Source: Phycisphaerae bacterium
Lineage (GTDB): Bacteria > Planctomycetota > Phycisphaerae > SM23-33
Direction of reading: 5' to 3'
DNA length: 6,823 nucleotides
NCBI GenBank assembly: GCA_022866005.1
Contig: JALHTV010000266.1
Location: 1-6,823, forward strand
Each line of letters starts with the position of its first letter. Positions within the stretch are counted from its first letter, which is position 1. Positions 1 through 6,632 of the stretch are shown here, piece after piece. The notes below the pieces were generated by a model. That model ran no database searches and was not told the origin of the DNA. It saw only the letters and a list, made by a program, of their open reading frames with translations. The position numbers were made by a program, and so were the translations under genes.

Positions 1-773
1 ATCGGAATCCCGCGGTGGGGCCGGGGGAGCCCGCTTGGCTCCAGCGCAACAGCGCCCTGTGGTTCGACGGCCTGTACCCCTGGGCCAGCCGCTATTACGC
101 CAAGATGCACCTGGTGCCGTTTAGCGAGTACGTGCCCTTTGGGCAGTCCTGGCCGGGCCTGCACCGGCTGCTGCGGTGGTTCGTGCCCGGGGTCATGCAG
201 CAGCTGGACCCGGGGCGCAGGCCGACGGTGTTTGAGCTGGAGCGCCCGAGGGGCCGATGGACGCTGGCGGTGCCCATCTGCTACGAGGGGACCTTCGGTG
301 ACGTCTGCCGGCAACTGGTCATGGAGGGCAGGGCCAAACGCGCCGACATCCTGGTGAACCTCTCCAACGACGGTTGGTTCGTCTGGAGCTGGGGCGGCGG
401 ACCCTACCGCGGCAGCACCGAGCACGCTCAGCACCTGGCGCAGTATTGCTTCCGCGCGGTTGAATGTCGCACGCCGGTGGTCCGGGCGGTCAACACGGGT
501 ATCAGCGCTTCGATCGACTCCTGCGGGCGGATCGTCGCCCTGGTGGGCGGCCGTCGCCAGGCCATGATCGCGGGCACGCTGCTGCTGGATGGCGCCGTCT
601 CCCAGGGAGTCCGCCTGCCCGGACACGGGCCCAAGGTCCTTGTGGACCGGCGCAAGAGCCTGTACAGTGTGACGGGTGACGTCTTTGCCTCGGCCGTGGC
701 GCTGGTCGGGGCCGCAATGACCGCCGGAATTCTGCTCGGCAGACCCAAAGCAGGCAGAAAGGGCAGGCAATGA
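1..773 (+). CDS. lnt: Apolipoprotein N-acyltransferase, C-terminal part (5' end outside window)
   Basis: Lnt transfers a third acyl chain from a phospholipid to the N-terminal cysteine of apolipoproteins in the inner membrane, the last step of lipoprotein maturation. The reading frame is open from the left edge (first full codon at 3), so only the periplasmic nitrilase-like domain and the final membrane helix are present; the N-terminal membrane helices and the first catalytic glutamate of the E-K-C triad lie outside. Seen here are the catalytic lysine in AKMHLVPFSEYVPFG (Lys codon 102-104, with the conserved Glu at 126-128), the nucleophile Cys in PICYEGTFGD (codon 279-281), followed by the conserved Tyr-Glu, and the SNDGWF and RAVNTGISA blocks. 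These match the arrangement K335/E343/C387/Y388/E389 of E. coli Lnt. A hydrophobic helix (VFASAVALVGAAMTAGILLG) followed by a basic tail closes the protein. The GTG at 15 is internal, not a start. The stop overlaps the next ATG (ATGA), indicating translational coupling. Confidence 0.93.
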   Translation, partial: RNPAVGPGEPAWLQRNSALWFDGLYPWASRYYAKMHLVPFSEYVPFGQSWPGLHRLLRWFVPGVMQQLDPGRRPTVFELERPRGRWTLAVPICYEGTFGDVCRQLVMEGRAKRADILVNLSNDGWFVWSWGGGPYRGSTEHAQHLAQYCFRAVECRTPVVRAVNTGISASIDSCGRIVALVGGRRQAMIAGTLLLDGAVSQGVRLPGHGPKVLVDRRKSLYSVTGDVFASAVALVGAAMTAGILLGRPKAGRKGRQ

Positions 774-2215
774 GCGAGAGGTCATGGTTGCCCTGCGGGT
801 TGGCCGGAGTAGCCATCGCGGCCGTCGCCACACTGGGTGGCTGCGCTCCCCCGCCGCCCGTCAACCTGGCCCAAATCTATGCCGATGCCCGGGCGACCCT
901 GGACCGCGGTCTGGCGGACGCGGAGCCCTTCACGCGCTCCCATACGATCGAGGCCATGGCCGACACCGTGGGGCTGCACGCCGGTCAGTCTTACGAGCAG
1001 GCGTTGGCCGATCCGTCCCCGCTGGTCCGCTTCGCCGCGGCCATGGCCATCGGCGATACGGGCTATAGCCCCGCCCAGACGCACCTGTTGAAGATGGCCC
1101 AGGACAAGGAACTGGAGCCCGACCGCCGGGTCGTGCCCTCGGTGATTTACGCCCTATATCGCTTGGGGGATACCACTTACGCCAGCGAATTGTACGCCCT
1201 TCTGTTCGACAATGAGCGCGAGGTCCGCGCCAACGCCGCGTTGGCCATGGGCAAGATGCAGGAACCCTCGGGCATCGGCCCGCTGAAGACTCGGATGAAC
1301 GACGAGCAGGATCCCCTGGTGCGATTGCAGATCATCGAGTCGCTGGCCATGCTGGGCGACAGTGTCAGTGCGCTAAGCCTGGAGGCCTACACGAAGAAGA
1401 CGCCGTTCATGGATGAGCGCCTGGTGGCGATCCCGGCCATGGCCCGGGTGCGTTCGAGCACTGCGGCGCACGTGCTGACGGAGCTGCTGGAGTCGCGTCA
1501 GCCGCCGCGCGTCCGGGTGGCGGCGGCGGGGGCGCTGGGCATGCTGGGTCAATCCAATCCCACCGGCTACACCCTGTGCCAGGCGGCGGTGAATGATCCG
1601 CGGAAGGTCCTGGACCAGGGCTATGGCGGGCGACGCGCTGGGAGTGAACTGGAAGTCGCCTCGCTTCAGAGGCTGGCGGCCATCTCGCTGGGGTGGATGG
1701 GCAATCAGGCGGCCGTGGTGGACCTGCACCGGCTGCTGGACAGCCGCGATGGTGCCATCCGCGCCGCGGCGGCGATGAGCATCCTGCGATTGCTTCCGGG
1801 TTATCTCCGCCCGCTGCCGCCCTCGGCGCTGGCGACGGGCCAGGCGCCGCCGGCCCCGGCTGTTTCTGAAGTTCCACCAGTGCCGCAACCCCCGCCCCAG
1901 ACCGCACTCCAGCCTGCATCCCAACCCGCGCCCGAACCTGTGCCCCAGGCCGTACCGGAGCGCGTATGGCAGCTGGTGCCGAAGCCCGCATGGCAGCCGG
2001 CGCCGGAGCCGGCATCGCAACCGGCCCCGGAGGCTGCGTCTCAACCCGCACCCGAACCCGAATCCCAGCCCGCGCCAGAGCCTACGTCCCAGCCGACCTC
2101 TGAGCCGACAGAGGATGTCGCGCCAGCAGAGCCCCAACCCCCCGCGCCGCCGGCGCCCACGCCCCGTGAGCCCTCGGCCCCGCTGAAGCTGCGTTCGGCC
2201 GGTGGCAAAGACTGA
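770..2215 (+). CDS. HEAT-repeat lipoprotein with proline-rich octapeptide-repeat tail
   Basis: This is a 481-residue exported protein of unknown specific role. Residues 1-25 form a lipoprotein signal peptide: a hydrophobic stretch ending in the lipobox LGGC, with Cys25 as lipidated residue. Residues about 50-345 consist of HEAT/PBS-lyase-type helical repeats; helix-B motifs are visible as PLVRFAAAMAIGDTG (from about 84), EVRANAALAMGKM (from 151), PLVRLQIIESLAMLGD (from 182), RVRVAAAGALGMLG (from 247) and GAIRAAAAMSILRLL (from 328). Such solenoids usually act as protein-binding scaffolds. Residues about 346-481 are low-complexity Pro/Gln/Glu/Ala, including eight octads (386-449) resembling PAPEPxSQ, likely an extended stalk. 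The start ATG overlaps the lnt stop by four bases, and only a weak purine stretch (AGAAAGGG) precedes it, consistent with coupling to lnt. Being a predicted lipoprotein, it is a plausible substrate of the upstream enzyme. The solenoid and lipobox are well supported; the binding partner cannot be inferred. Confidence 0.9.
   Translation: MSERSWLPCGLAGVAIAAVATLGGCAPPPPVNLAQIYADARATLDRGLADAEPFTRSHTIEAMADTVGLHAGQSYEQALADPSPLVRFAAAMAIGDTGYSPAQTHLLKMAQDKELEPDRRVVPSVIYALYRLGDTTYASELYALLFDNEREVRANAALAMGKMQEPSGIGPLKTRMNDEQDPLVRLQIIESLAMLGDSVSALSLEAYTKKTPFMDERLVAIPAMARVRSSTAAHVLTELLESRQPPRVRVAAAGALGMLGQSNPTGYTLCQAAVNDPRKVLDQGYGGRRAGSELEVASLQRLAAISLGWMGNQAAVVDLHRLLDSRDGAIRAAAAMSILRLLPGYLRPLPPSALATGQAPPAPAVSEVPPVPQPPPQTALQPASQPAPEPVPQAVPERVWQLVPKPAWQPAPEPASQPAPEAASQPAPEPESQPAPEPTSQPTSEPTEDVAPAEPQPPAPPAPTPREPSAPLKLRSAGGKD
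1925..2116 (+). repeat. Eight in-frame 24-bp repeats encoding Pro-rich octapeptides
   Basis: Eight consecutive 24-bp units encode octads that mostly end in Gln: PAPEPVPQ, AVPERVWQ, LVPKPAWQ, PAPEPASQ, PAPEAASQ, PAPEPESQ, PAPEPTSQ and the degenerate PTSEPTED. Gln falls at residues 385, 393, 401, 409, 417, 425, 433 and 441. Codons for identical residues differ between units (for example ccg-gcg-ccg-gag against ccc-gca-ccc-gaa), so the repeat is much better conserved as peptide than as DNA. The second and third octads carry Trp and a basic residue. Confidence 0.85.
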
Positions 2216-2217
2216 CC

Positions 2218-2241
2218 TCGACAGGACATAAGCCCTGTTGA
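2218..2241 (+). terminator. Stem-loop directly after the HEAT lipoprotein gene
   Basis: TCGACAGG (2218-2225) pairs with CCTGTTGA (2234-2241) through eight base pairs including one G-U, around an 8-nt loop. It begins two bases after the stop codon and ends seven bases before a promoter -35 box, the usual place for a terminator. There is no run of T after it, so a classical intrinsic terminator is not proven; it could instead protect the 3' end of the mRNA or be an operator next to the promoter. Confidence 0.35.
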
Positions 2242-2248
2242 AATTCGC

Positions 2249-2276
2249 TTGACTTGCCGAGGGTGGAAAATAGAAT
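2249..2276 (+). promoter_or_regulatory. Sigma70-type promoter for the coiled-coil / mreB transcript
   Basis: A -35 box TTGACT (2249-2254) and a -10 box TAGAAT (2271-2276) are separated by 16 bp; each matches the consensus at five of six positions. The region between is the most AT-rich part of this intergenic stretch. Transcription would start near 2283, giving a leader of about 100 nt before the TTG start at 2381. Position, spacing and match make this the best promoter candidate in the window. Confidence 0.7.
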
Positions 2277-2314
2277 CGGCATACCGACTCCGGTCTGTGG
2301 AGGTTCCGGGCGCC

Positions 2315-2368
2315 ATGGACGGCTGTGCGTCGTACGGCCTGGCAGGGCGGGGCGGTGGGCTTGTATGA
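2315..2368 (+). CDS. Possible 17-codon leader peptide (upstream ORF)
   Basis: Within the predicted 5' leader, ATG at 2315 opens a 17-residue frame (MDGCASYGLAGRGGGLV) ending at TGA 2366-2368. A GGAGG lies at 2299-2303, eleven bases upstream of the ATG, which is slightly long but usable. The stop codon shares its last A with the AAGGAG of the next gene and is in the same frame, 12 bases before the TTG start. This geometry would suit translational coupling. The peptide has no recognisable similarity or attenuator-type codon run, and a chance ORF is quite possible. Confidence 0.3.
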   Translation: MDGCASYGLAGRGGGLV

Positions 2369-2373
2369 AGGAG
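2368..2373 (+). promoter_or_regulatory. Shine-Dalgarno AAGGAG that fixes the TTG start at 2381
   Basis: AAGGAG ends seven bases before TTG 2381. An in-frame TGA at 2366-2368 blocks any upstream start, and the next in-frame candidates fall inside the membrane segment, so the rare TTG is the only sensible start of the coiled-coil gene. Confidence 0.8.
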
Positions 2374-2380
2374 ACATCGC

Positions 2381-3229
2381 TTGGGTACCCTCACAAAGAT
2401 ATCCATCGTGGTGCTTGTGGTGCTGATCCTGCTGGCCTGTCCCGTGTTCATCACCCAGGCCACGGTGGGTCCTCACTACCGCCAGGCCTATGATCGCCAG
2501 GAGCTGGAAAACCAGCTTCTGGCCCAGTCAGTTCGGGCCGGCGAGCTGGTGGTGAAGCAGACCACCCTGGAGCGCGACCGGTTGGCCGCCGCGCTGACTC
2601 GGGACTCCGGGGCGATGCAGACCGAGATCGATCAGCTCAAGGCGGAACTGGCCCTGGCGCGTCAGCGGTCGGCCAAGCTGGACAACGACCTGTCGCTGAT
2701 CAACGGGGAACTGGCCAAGCTGCGGGCCGACTACGAGAGCAACACCGAGCGAACCAAGACCCTGACTCAGCAGCGGGACGAGGGGTTCGCCAAGATTCAG
2801 ATGCTGAACGACGAGAGCCGCCGCCTCACGGACCTGCTCAAGCAGACGCAGCTCGACATGGACCGCCAAGGGGCGATCATCAAGACGCTGCGCGAGCAAC
2901 TGGTCGAGCGCGACGATCGGCTCCGGCAGTTGGAGCAGGAGCATGGGGTCTCCACCGCGGCCAAGCCGCCCCCGGCGCCCGGGGCCGGCGCCCGGTCCGA
3001 CGTGACCATCAACGGCACGGTCACCGGGGTGCGGGGAGACCTGGCCAGCATCAACGTGGGTTCGGCCAAGGGCGTCAAACCAGGGATGCAGCTGGTCATC
3101 TATCGCGGATCTGAGTACGTCGCCAAGCTCCGCGTGGACCAAGTCGATGTGGGCCAGTCGGCGGGGATCATCTCCGACAAGCGACTGGACCCACTCCAGG
3201 GCGACAAGGTCACCGACCGGCTGGAGTGA
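2381..3229 (+). CDS. Membrane-anchored coiled-coil protein with C-terminal beta-rich domain
   Basis: This 282-residue protein of unrecognised family starts at TTG, preceded by a good AAGGAG. Residues 7-24 form one hydrophobic segment (ISIVVLVVLILLACPVFI) that would anchor it in the inner membrane. Residues about 35-187 are rich in Glu, Gln, Arg, Lys and Leu, with no proline and heptad-like spacing, hence a long coiled coil. A Pro/Ala/Gly linker (about 190-205) leads to a compact domain (about 206-282) with alternating hydrophobic residues and Gly turns, including VTGVRGDLASINVGSAKGV, KPGMQLVIYRG and PLQGDKVTDRL, likely a small beta barrel. The order anchor, coiled coil, beta domain resembles MreC, and mreB is two genes downstream, but the coiled coil is longer and the beta part shorter than in MreC. 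LLAC at 17-20 could also be read as a lipobox; the hydrophobic residues after Cys20 make a membrane helix more likely. It is the first gene of the operon. Confidence 0.85.
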   Translation: MGTLTKISIVVLVVLILLACPVFITQATVGPHYRQAYDRQELENQLLAQSVRAGELVVKQTTLERDRLAAALTRDSGAMQTEIDQLKAELALARQRSAKLDNDLSLINGELAKLRADYESNTERTKTLTQQRDEGFAKIQMLNDESRRLTDLLKQTQLDMDRQGAIIKTLREQLVERDDRLRQLEQEHGVSTAAKPPPAPGAGARSDVTINGTVTGVRGDLASINVGSAKGVKPGMQLVIYRGSEYVAKLRVDQVDVGQSAGIISDKRLDPLQGDKVTDRLE

Positions 3230-3230
3230 C

Positions 3231-3235
3231 AGGAG
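3231..3235 (+). promoter_or_regulatory. Shine-Dalgarno AGGAG for the 67-residue membrane protein
   Basis: AGGAG lies five bases before ATG 3241. It favours this ATG over the in-frame GTG at 3226, which overlaps the previous stop codon but has no comparable ribosome binding site. Confidence 0.65.
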
Positions 3236-3240
3236 CAACC

Positions 3241-3444
3241 ATGGCTCGCGCAGCCTTCCCGTCGCAGGTACAAGTCGAGGCCCAGCCGGACGTCTACACC
3301 GTGCTGATCGGTGTGGCGTGCCTGGTACTGGTGGCGACCCTGGGTGTGTTGCTATACTACCTCCTGTCTGCTCCGCCCAGCGGCTGCGGTCTGTCGTTCG
3401 GCGATCTGCTCAGTAAGGTGGTCCCGCCGGGCGCCGGGAAGTAG
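3241..3444 (+). CDS. Small single-pass membrane protein of unknown function
   Basis: This 67-residue protein has a polar N-terminal segment (1-18), one strong hydrophobic helix (about 19-42, starting YTVLIGVACLVLVATLGV and ending in LLYYLLS), and a short Pro/Gly-containing tail ending in Lys. No family is recognised. It starts 12 bases after the stop of the coiled-coil gene and lies 82 bases before mreB, all on one strand and apparently under one promoter, so a role beside those membrane and cytoskeletal proteins is plausible but only inferred. An alternative GTG start at 3226 would add five residues. Codon composition matches its neighbours, and both the AGGAG and the clear membrane helix argue that it is a real gene despite its size. 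Confidence 0.72.
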   Translation: MARAAFPSQVQVEAQPDVYTVLIGVACLVLVATLGVLLYYLLSAPPSGCGLSFGDLLSKVVPPGAGK

Positions 3445-3464
3445 CAGGCGTTGGATGGCCGCTC

Positions 3465-3480
3465 AGGCGGCGCGTCGCCT
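3465..3480 (+). other. Short stem-loop in the gap before mreB
   Basis: AGGCGG (3465-3470) can pair with TCGCCT (3475-3480), including one G-U, around a 4-nt loop. It lies in the 82-base gap between the small membrane protein and mreB and could affect mRNA stability or relative expression within the operon. In such GC-rich DNA it may also be chance. Confidence 0.25.
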
Positions 3481-3526
3481 CCGTGTACGCGGTTGGGTCT
3501 GGGACCGTCCGAAGAGGCGGTTTGGC

Positions 3527-4579
<1,053 letters not shown>

Positions 4580-4612
4580 CACGCAAGGCACCGGGGAGTG
4601 GGGGCGGATGCT

Positions 4613-4630
4613 CCGAGGGCAGCCCGTCGG
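4613..4630. terminator. Candidate bidirectional hairpin between mreB and cinA
   Basis: In the 54-base gap between the convergent stops, CCGAGGG (4613-4619) pairs with CCC (4623-4625) and TCGG (4627-4630), with a single bulged G at 4626 and a 3-nt loop. It is the only notable stem in the gap and is positioned to serve both genes. There is no T tract on either side, so termination by it is uncertain. Confidence 0.3.
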
Positions 4631-4633
4631 CCA

Positions 4634-5869
4634 CTAGGCCTCTTGGCCCATCAGCGCCAGCCGAAGGTGATCCAGCGCCGTCAGTGCGGCCCGCAGGCGG
4701 ACGATGTCCCTCGTGACGGGCAGGATGTGCCGGTGGACCTGGGTGCCCGCCGCTCCGGCCAGGCCGATGTACACCAGGCCCACGGGCTTGTCCTCGCTGC
4801 CGCCGCTTGGCCCGGCGATGCCGGTGACGCTGACGGCCCAATCGGCCCCAAACCGCTTGCGGCACCCCTCGGCCATCGCGGCGGCGACCGACTCGCTCAC
4901 GGCCCCGTGCTGGCGGATCAGGCCCTCGGGCACGGCCAGCAGGTCGCACTTGGCATCGTTGCCGTAGGCCACCACCCCGCCCAGGTAGTAGTCGCTCGAA
5001 CCGGCCACAGACGTGATGAGTTCGCCGATCAGCCCGCCGGTGCAGCTCTCTGCGGTGGCGAGCGTGGCCTCAGCCTGGCGGAGCAGGTGGCCCACGGCGG
5101 CGGGCATGGTCTGCTCGTCGAGACCGACGGCCAGGTTGCCCAGGCGCCGGCGGACTTCCGCGACGGTCCGCTCGGCCAGGTCCTGCGCCTCTTGGCGGCT
5201 GGCGCCGCGGGCGGCCACGCGGACGGTGATCATGCCGGCCGAGGCGGTCGTCCCCACGGCGGGGTTGCGCCCGCGCTCCATCAGTTCGGCGATGCCCGCC
5301 GCGATATCCGACTCGCCCTTGCCGAAACAGTGCACCCGTCGGTGGACCACCGCCCCCTGGCCCACCAGACGCGGCGCGATGCATTCATCGAACATCCGCT
5401 GCATCTCGTGCGGCACGCCCGGCAGCACGTACACGTCGGCCCGGCCCAGCCGCGCGGCAATCCCCGGGGCCGTGCCCAGCGGATTGGGCATGGACGTGGC
5501 CCCGGCTGGGACCATCGCCTGGATGCGATTGGCCGGCTGCATGGTCCGCCCGCGGCCGCGGAAGACCGCCTCGCTCTCCGCGAGGCGCTCGCGGTCGAGC
5601 ACCAGCTCCGCGCCCATGGCGTCGGCCAAGGCTTGGCGGGTAAGGTCGTCGGCTGTGGGGCCCAGGCCGCCCGTGACCAGCACGACGTCGGCGGCTGCGG
5701 CGGCTGCCGTTAGGGCTGCGGCGATAGCGCGGCGGTCGTCGCCGACCGTGCGGTGCTCGACGGCGGCAACGCCCAGCTCCCCCAGCCGCCGGGCGAGGTC
5801 GGCGCTATTGGTGTCCAGAGCCTGGCCGCTGACCAGTTCGTCACCGATTGATAGGATGATCGCCTTCAT
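4634..5869 (-). CDS. cinA: CinA: MoCF-like domain fused to nicotinamide-nucleotide amidase
   Basis: This full-length 411-residue two-domain protein begins MKAIILSIGDELVSGQ at ATG (complement of 5867-5869). The N-terminal domain (about 1-170) is of the MoCF/COG1058 type, with GDEL (9-12), TGGLGPTADDLTRQAL (66-81), PNPLGTAPG (128-136) and LPGVPHEM (149-156); in characterised relatives it has ADP-ribose pyrophosphatase activity. The C-terminal domain (about 255-405) is PncC, which deamidates nicotinamide mononucleotide to nicotinate mononucleotide for NAD recycling, with AESCTGG (273-279), GGVVAYGNDAK (297-307), GAVSES (322-327) and SVTGIAGPSGGSEDKPVG (347-364). All these blocks are intact, so it should be active; the Gly in AYGND replaces the Ser often seen. 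A GGAG sits ten bases before the start. It is transcribed towards mreB and away from the discoidin-like gene and appears monocistronic in this window. The old competence-linked name does not prove a role in DNA uptake. Confidence 0.96.
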   Translation of the reverse strand: MKAIILSIGDELVSGQALDTNSADLARRLGELGVAAVEHRTVGDDRRAIAAALTAAAAAADVVLVTGGLGPTADDLTRQALADAMGAELVLDRERLAESEAVFRGRGRTMQPANRIQAMVPAGATSMPNPLGTAPGIAARLGRADVYVLPGVPHEMQRMFDECIAPRLVGQGAVVHRRVHCFGKGESDIAAGIAELMERGRNPAVGTTASAGMITVRVAARGASRQEAQDLAERTVAEVRRRLGNLAVGLDEQTMPAAVGHLLRQAEATLATAESCTGGLIGELITSVAGSSDYYLGGVVAYGNDAKCDLLAVPEGLIRQHGAVSESVAAAMAEGCRKRFGADWAVSVTGIAGPSGGSEDKPVGLVYIGLAGAAGTQVHRHILPVTRDIVRLRAALTALDHLRLALMGQEA

Positions 5870-5978
5870 GTCCGCAAGGCTCCGCGCCGCCTGGCCGCAG
5901 TAGCGAAGCGTTCCTCCCCCCGGCGGCCTTACGGATATCTTAGCGGCCCGGCGGCTACAGAGAAGTCCCCGCTGGCCC

Positions 5979-6006
5979 TTGGCCTGGGCAGCGCAGCGGG
6001 TATAAT
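5979..6006 (+). promoter_or_regulatory. Sigma70-type promoter for the discoidin-like gene
   Basis: A perfect -10 box TATAAT (6001-6006) stands out in very GC-rich DNA. A -35 candidate TTGGCC (5979-5984, four of six matches) lies 16 bp upstream. Transcription would begin near 6013, giving a leader of about 85 nt before ATG 6098. The in-frame ATG at 6005 overlaps the -10 box and therefore cannot be the translation start if this promoter is used. Confidence 0.62.
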
Positions 6007-6021
6007 GCGGAGCCCGCGCCG

Positions 6022-6058
6022 GCGTCGCGGCCGCGCCTGGTGGCAGGTGAGGCGACGC
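6022..6058 (+). other. Two-layer stem-loop in the 5' leader of the discoidin-like gene
   Basis: GCGTCGC (6022-6028) pairs perfectly with GCGACGC (6052-6058); inside its loop CCTG (6036-6039) pairs with CAGG (6044-6047). The structure sits between the predicted transcription start and the ribosome binding site. It matches no riboswitch class that I recognise and may simply stabilise the leader or be a by-product of high GC. Confidence 0.35.
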
Positions 6059-6097
6059 GACCCGCGGGGCGCGGAACCCACGGGAGTGTGCCTGCGA

Positions 6098-6574
6098 ATG
6101 TCATGGCGTGCGATGGTGATGATCGTCCTGGCCGCCGGGGGCCTGGGCGCAGGGTGCAACGGATCGGCGTATCAGCCAGGCCGAGCGGAGGCTGCGGCCA
6201 TCACGCCGCGCAACGTCTGGCGGGTCACCGGTGACCTGCGCACGCCGCCCGCGGCCGTCGATCACAACATCTCTACCGCCGCCGTCAGCGCCGACTCCTC
6301 CGGCAGAGGCACGATCACCCTCGATCTGAGCAAGCCCTGCCTGTTCAACATGGTGGTGATTGAGCACGGGCTGGACGAGATGGGCTTCGCGCCGCGCGTC
6401 GCGGTTCAGACGAGCCTGGACGGCCAGACGTTCACCCAGCGCTACGTCGGCGTGGGCACGCGGCGCGTGACGATCCTGTACCTGGGTGGCCCGGTCCTGG
6501 CGCGCTACGTGCGGCTCCAGGCCCTGGCCGCGGGACAGCGCCCCTGGTGTGTGGCCGAGGTGTACCTGTACTAG
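6098..6574 (+). CDS. Small exported protein with F5/8 type C (discoidin)-like domain
   Basis: From ATG 6098 this is a 158-residue protein with an export signal (MSWRAMVMIVLAAGGLGAGC). Cys20 sits in GAGC, a weak lipobox because -3 is Gly, so it may be a lipoprotein or be cut by ordinary signal peptidase. Residues about 36-158 read as one galactose-binding-like jelly roll of the F5/8 type C kind: AVDHNISTAAVS near the start, GTITLDLSKPCLFNMVVIEH, then VAVQTSLDGQTFTQRYVG, LARYVRLQAL and the closing strand CVAEVYLY. Such domains usually bind carbohydrate or other surface ligands, normally attached to an enzyme; here it stands alone. Cys81 and Cys151 could form a disulfide. GGGAG (6082-6086) lies 11 bases before the ATG; GTG 6086 is an in-frame alternative adding four residues, and ATG 6113 is a shorter alternative. 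It has its own promoter and is followed by a strong hairpin, so it is probably monocistronic. Confidence 0.82.
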   Translation: MSWRAMVMIVLAAGGLGAGCNGSAYQPGRAEAAAITPRNVWRVTGDLRTPPAAVDHNISTAAVSADSSGRGTITLDLSKPCLFNMVVIEHGLDEMGFAPRVAVQTSLDGQTFTQRYVGVGTRRVTILYLGGPVLARYVRLQALAAGQRPWCVAEVYLY

Positions 6575-6577
6575 GAG

Positions 6578-6600
6578 CTGCGCCCGGCTGGGGGGCGCGG
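6578..6600 (+). terminator. GC-rich hairpin after the discoidin-like gene
   Basis: CTGCGCCC (6578-6585) pairs with GGGCGCGG (6593-6600) through eight base pairs, including one G-U, with a 7-nt loop, starting three bases after the stop codon. Position and stability suit a terminator, but no T tract follows, so it may be a factor-assisted terminator or a 3'-end stabiliser. Confidence 0.45.
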
Positions 6601-6623
6601 GCCGGTCGGTTCCGCGCAGCGCC

Positions 6624-6628
6624 GGAGG
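6624..6628 (+). promoter_or_regulatory. Shine-Dalgarno GGAGG for the right-edge gene
   Basis: GGAGG lies four bases before ATG 6633. The spacing is short but the match is strong, and it supports this ATG as the start of the gene that runs off the window. Confidence 0.55.
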
Positions 6629-6632
6629 CCCG

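Larger units (their letters stand above)
5870..6097. other. Divergent intergenic region between cinA and the discoidin-like gene
   Basis: This 228-base gap is the largest in the window. It contains the rightward promoter and a structured leader, listed separately. For leftward cinA transcription the only candidate -10 is TAAGAT (complement of 5937-5942), four of six matches, with no convincing -35 at the right distance, so the cinA promoter is not firmly located. A GGGGGGAGGAAC stretch on the - strand (near 5909-5921) has no start codon at usable distance and is not taken as a ribosome binding site. Confidence 0.5.

Noticed and set aside
1373..2476. 367-residue open frame on the - strand opposite the HEAT lipoprotein tail
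   Set aside because: It is Arg/Gly-rich without domains, lies antisense to a gene with clear HEAT repeats and lipobox, and arises from the GC-rich repeat codons.
2365..2493. ATG 2365 as start of an alternative gene (42 residues)
   Set aside because: The frame closes after 42 residues without hydrophobic or domain features; the AAGGAG after this ATG serves TTG 2381, which opens the membrane-anchored protein.
3311..3526. N-terminal extension of mreB by 72 residues
   Set aside because: It overlaps the small membrane protein in another frame, is Trp/Arg-rich and unlike MreB N-termini; ATG 3527 aligns with the family start.
4598..5713. 371-residue + strand frame opposite cinA
   Set aside because: It has no recognisable domain and is antisense to a fully conserved CinA.
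5909..5921. Purine-rich GGGGGGAGGAAC on the - strand as ribosome binding site for an extended cinA
   Set aside because: No start codon lies at suitable distance in frame, and ATG 5869 gives the canonical CinA N-terminus.
6005..6097. Upstream ATG at 6005 as start of the discoidin-like protein
   Set aside because: It overlaps the TATAAT box, would place 31 Arg-rich residues before the signal sequence and has no Shine-Dalgarno.
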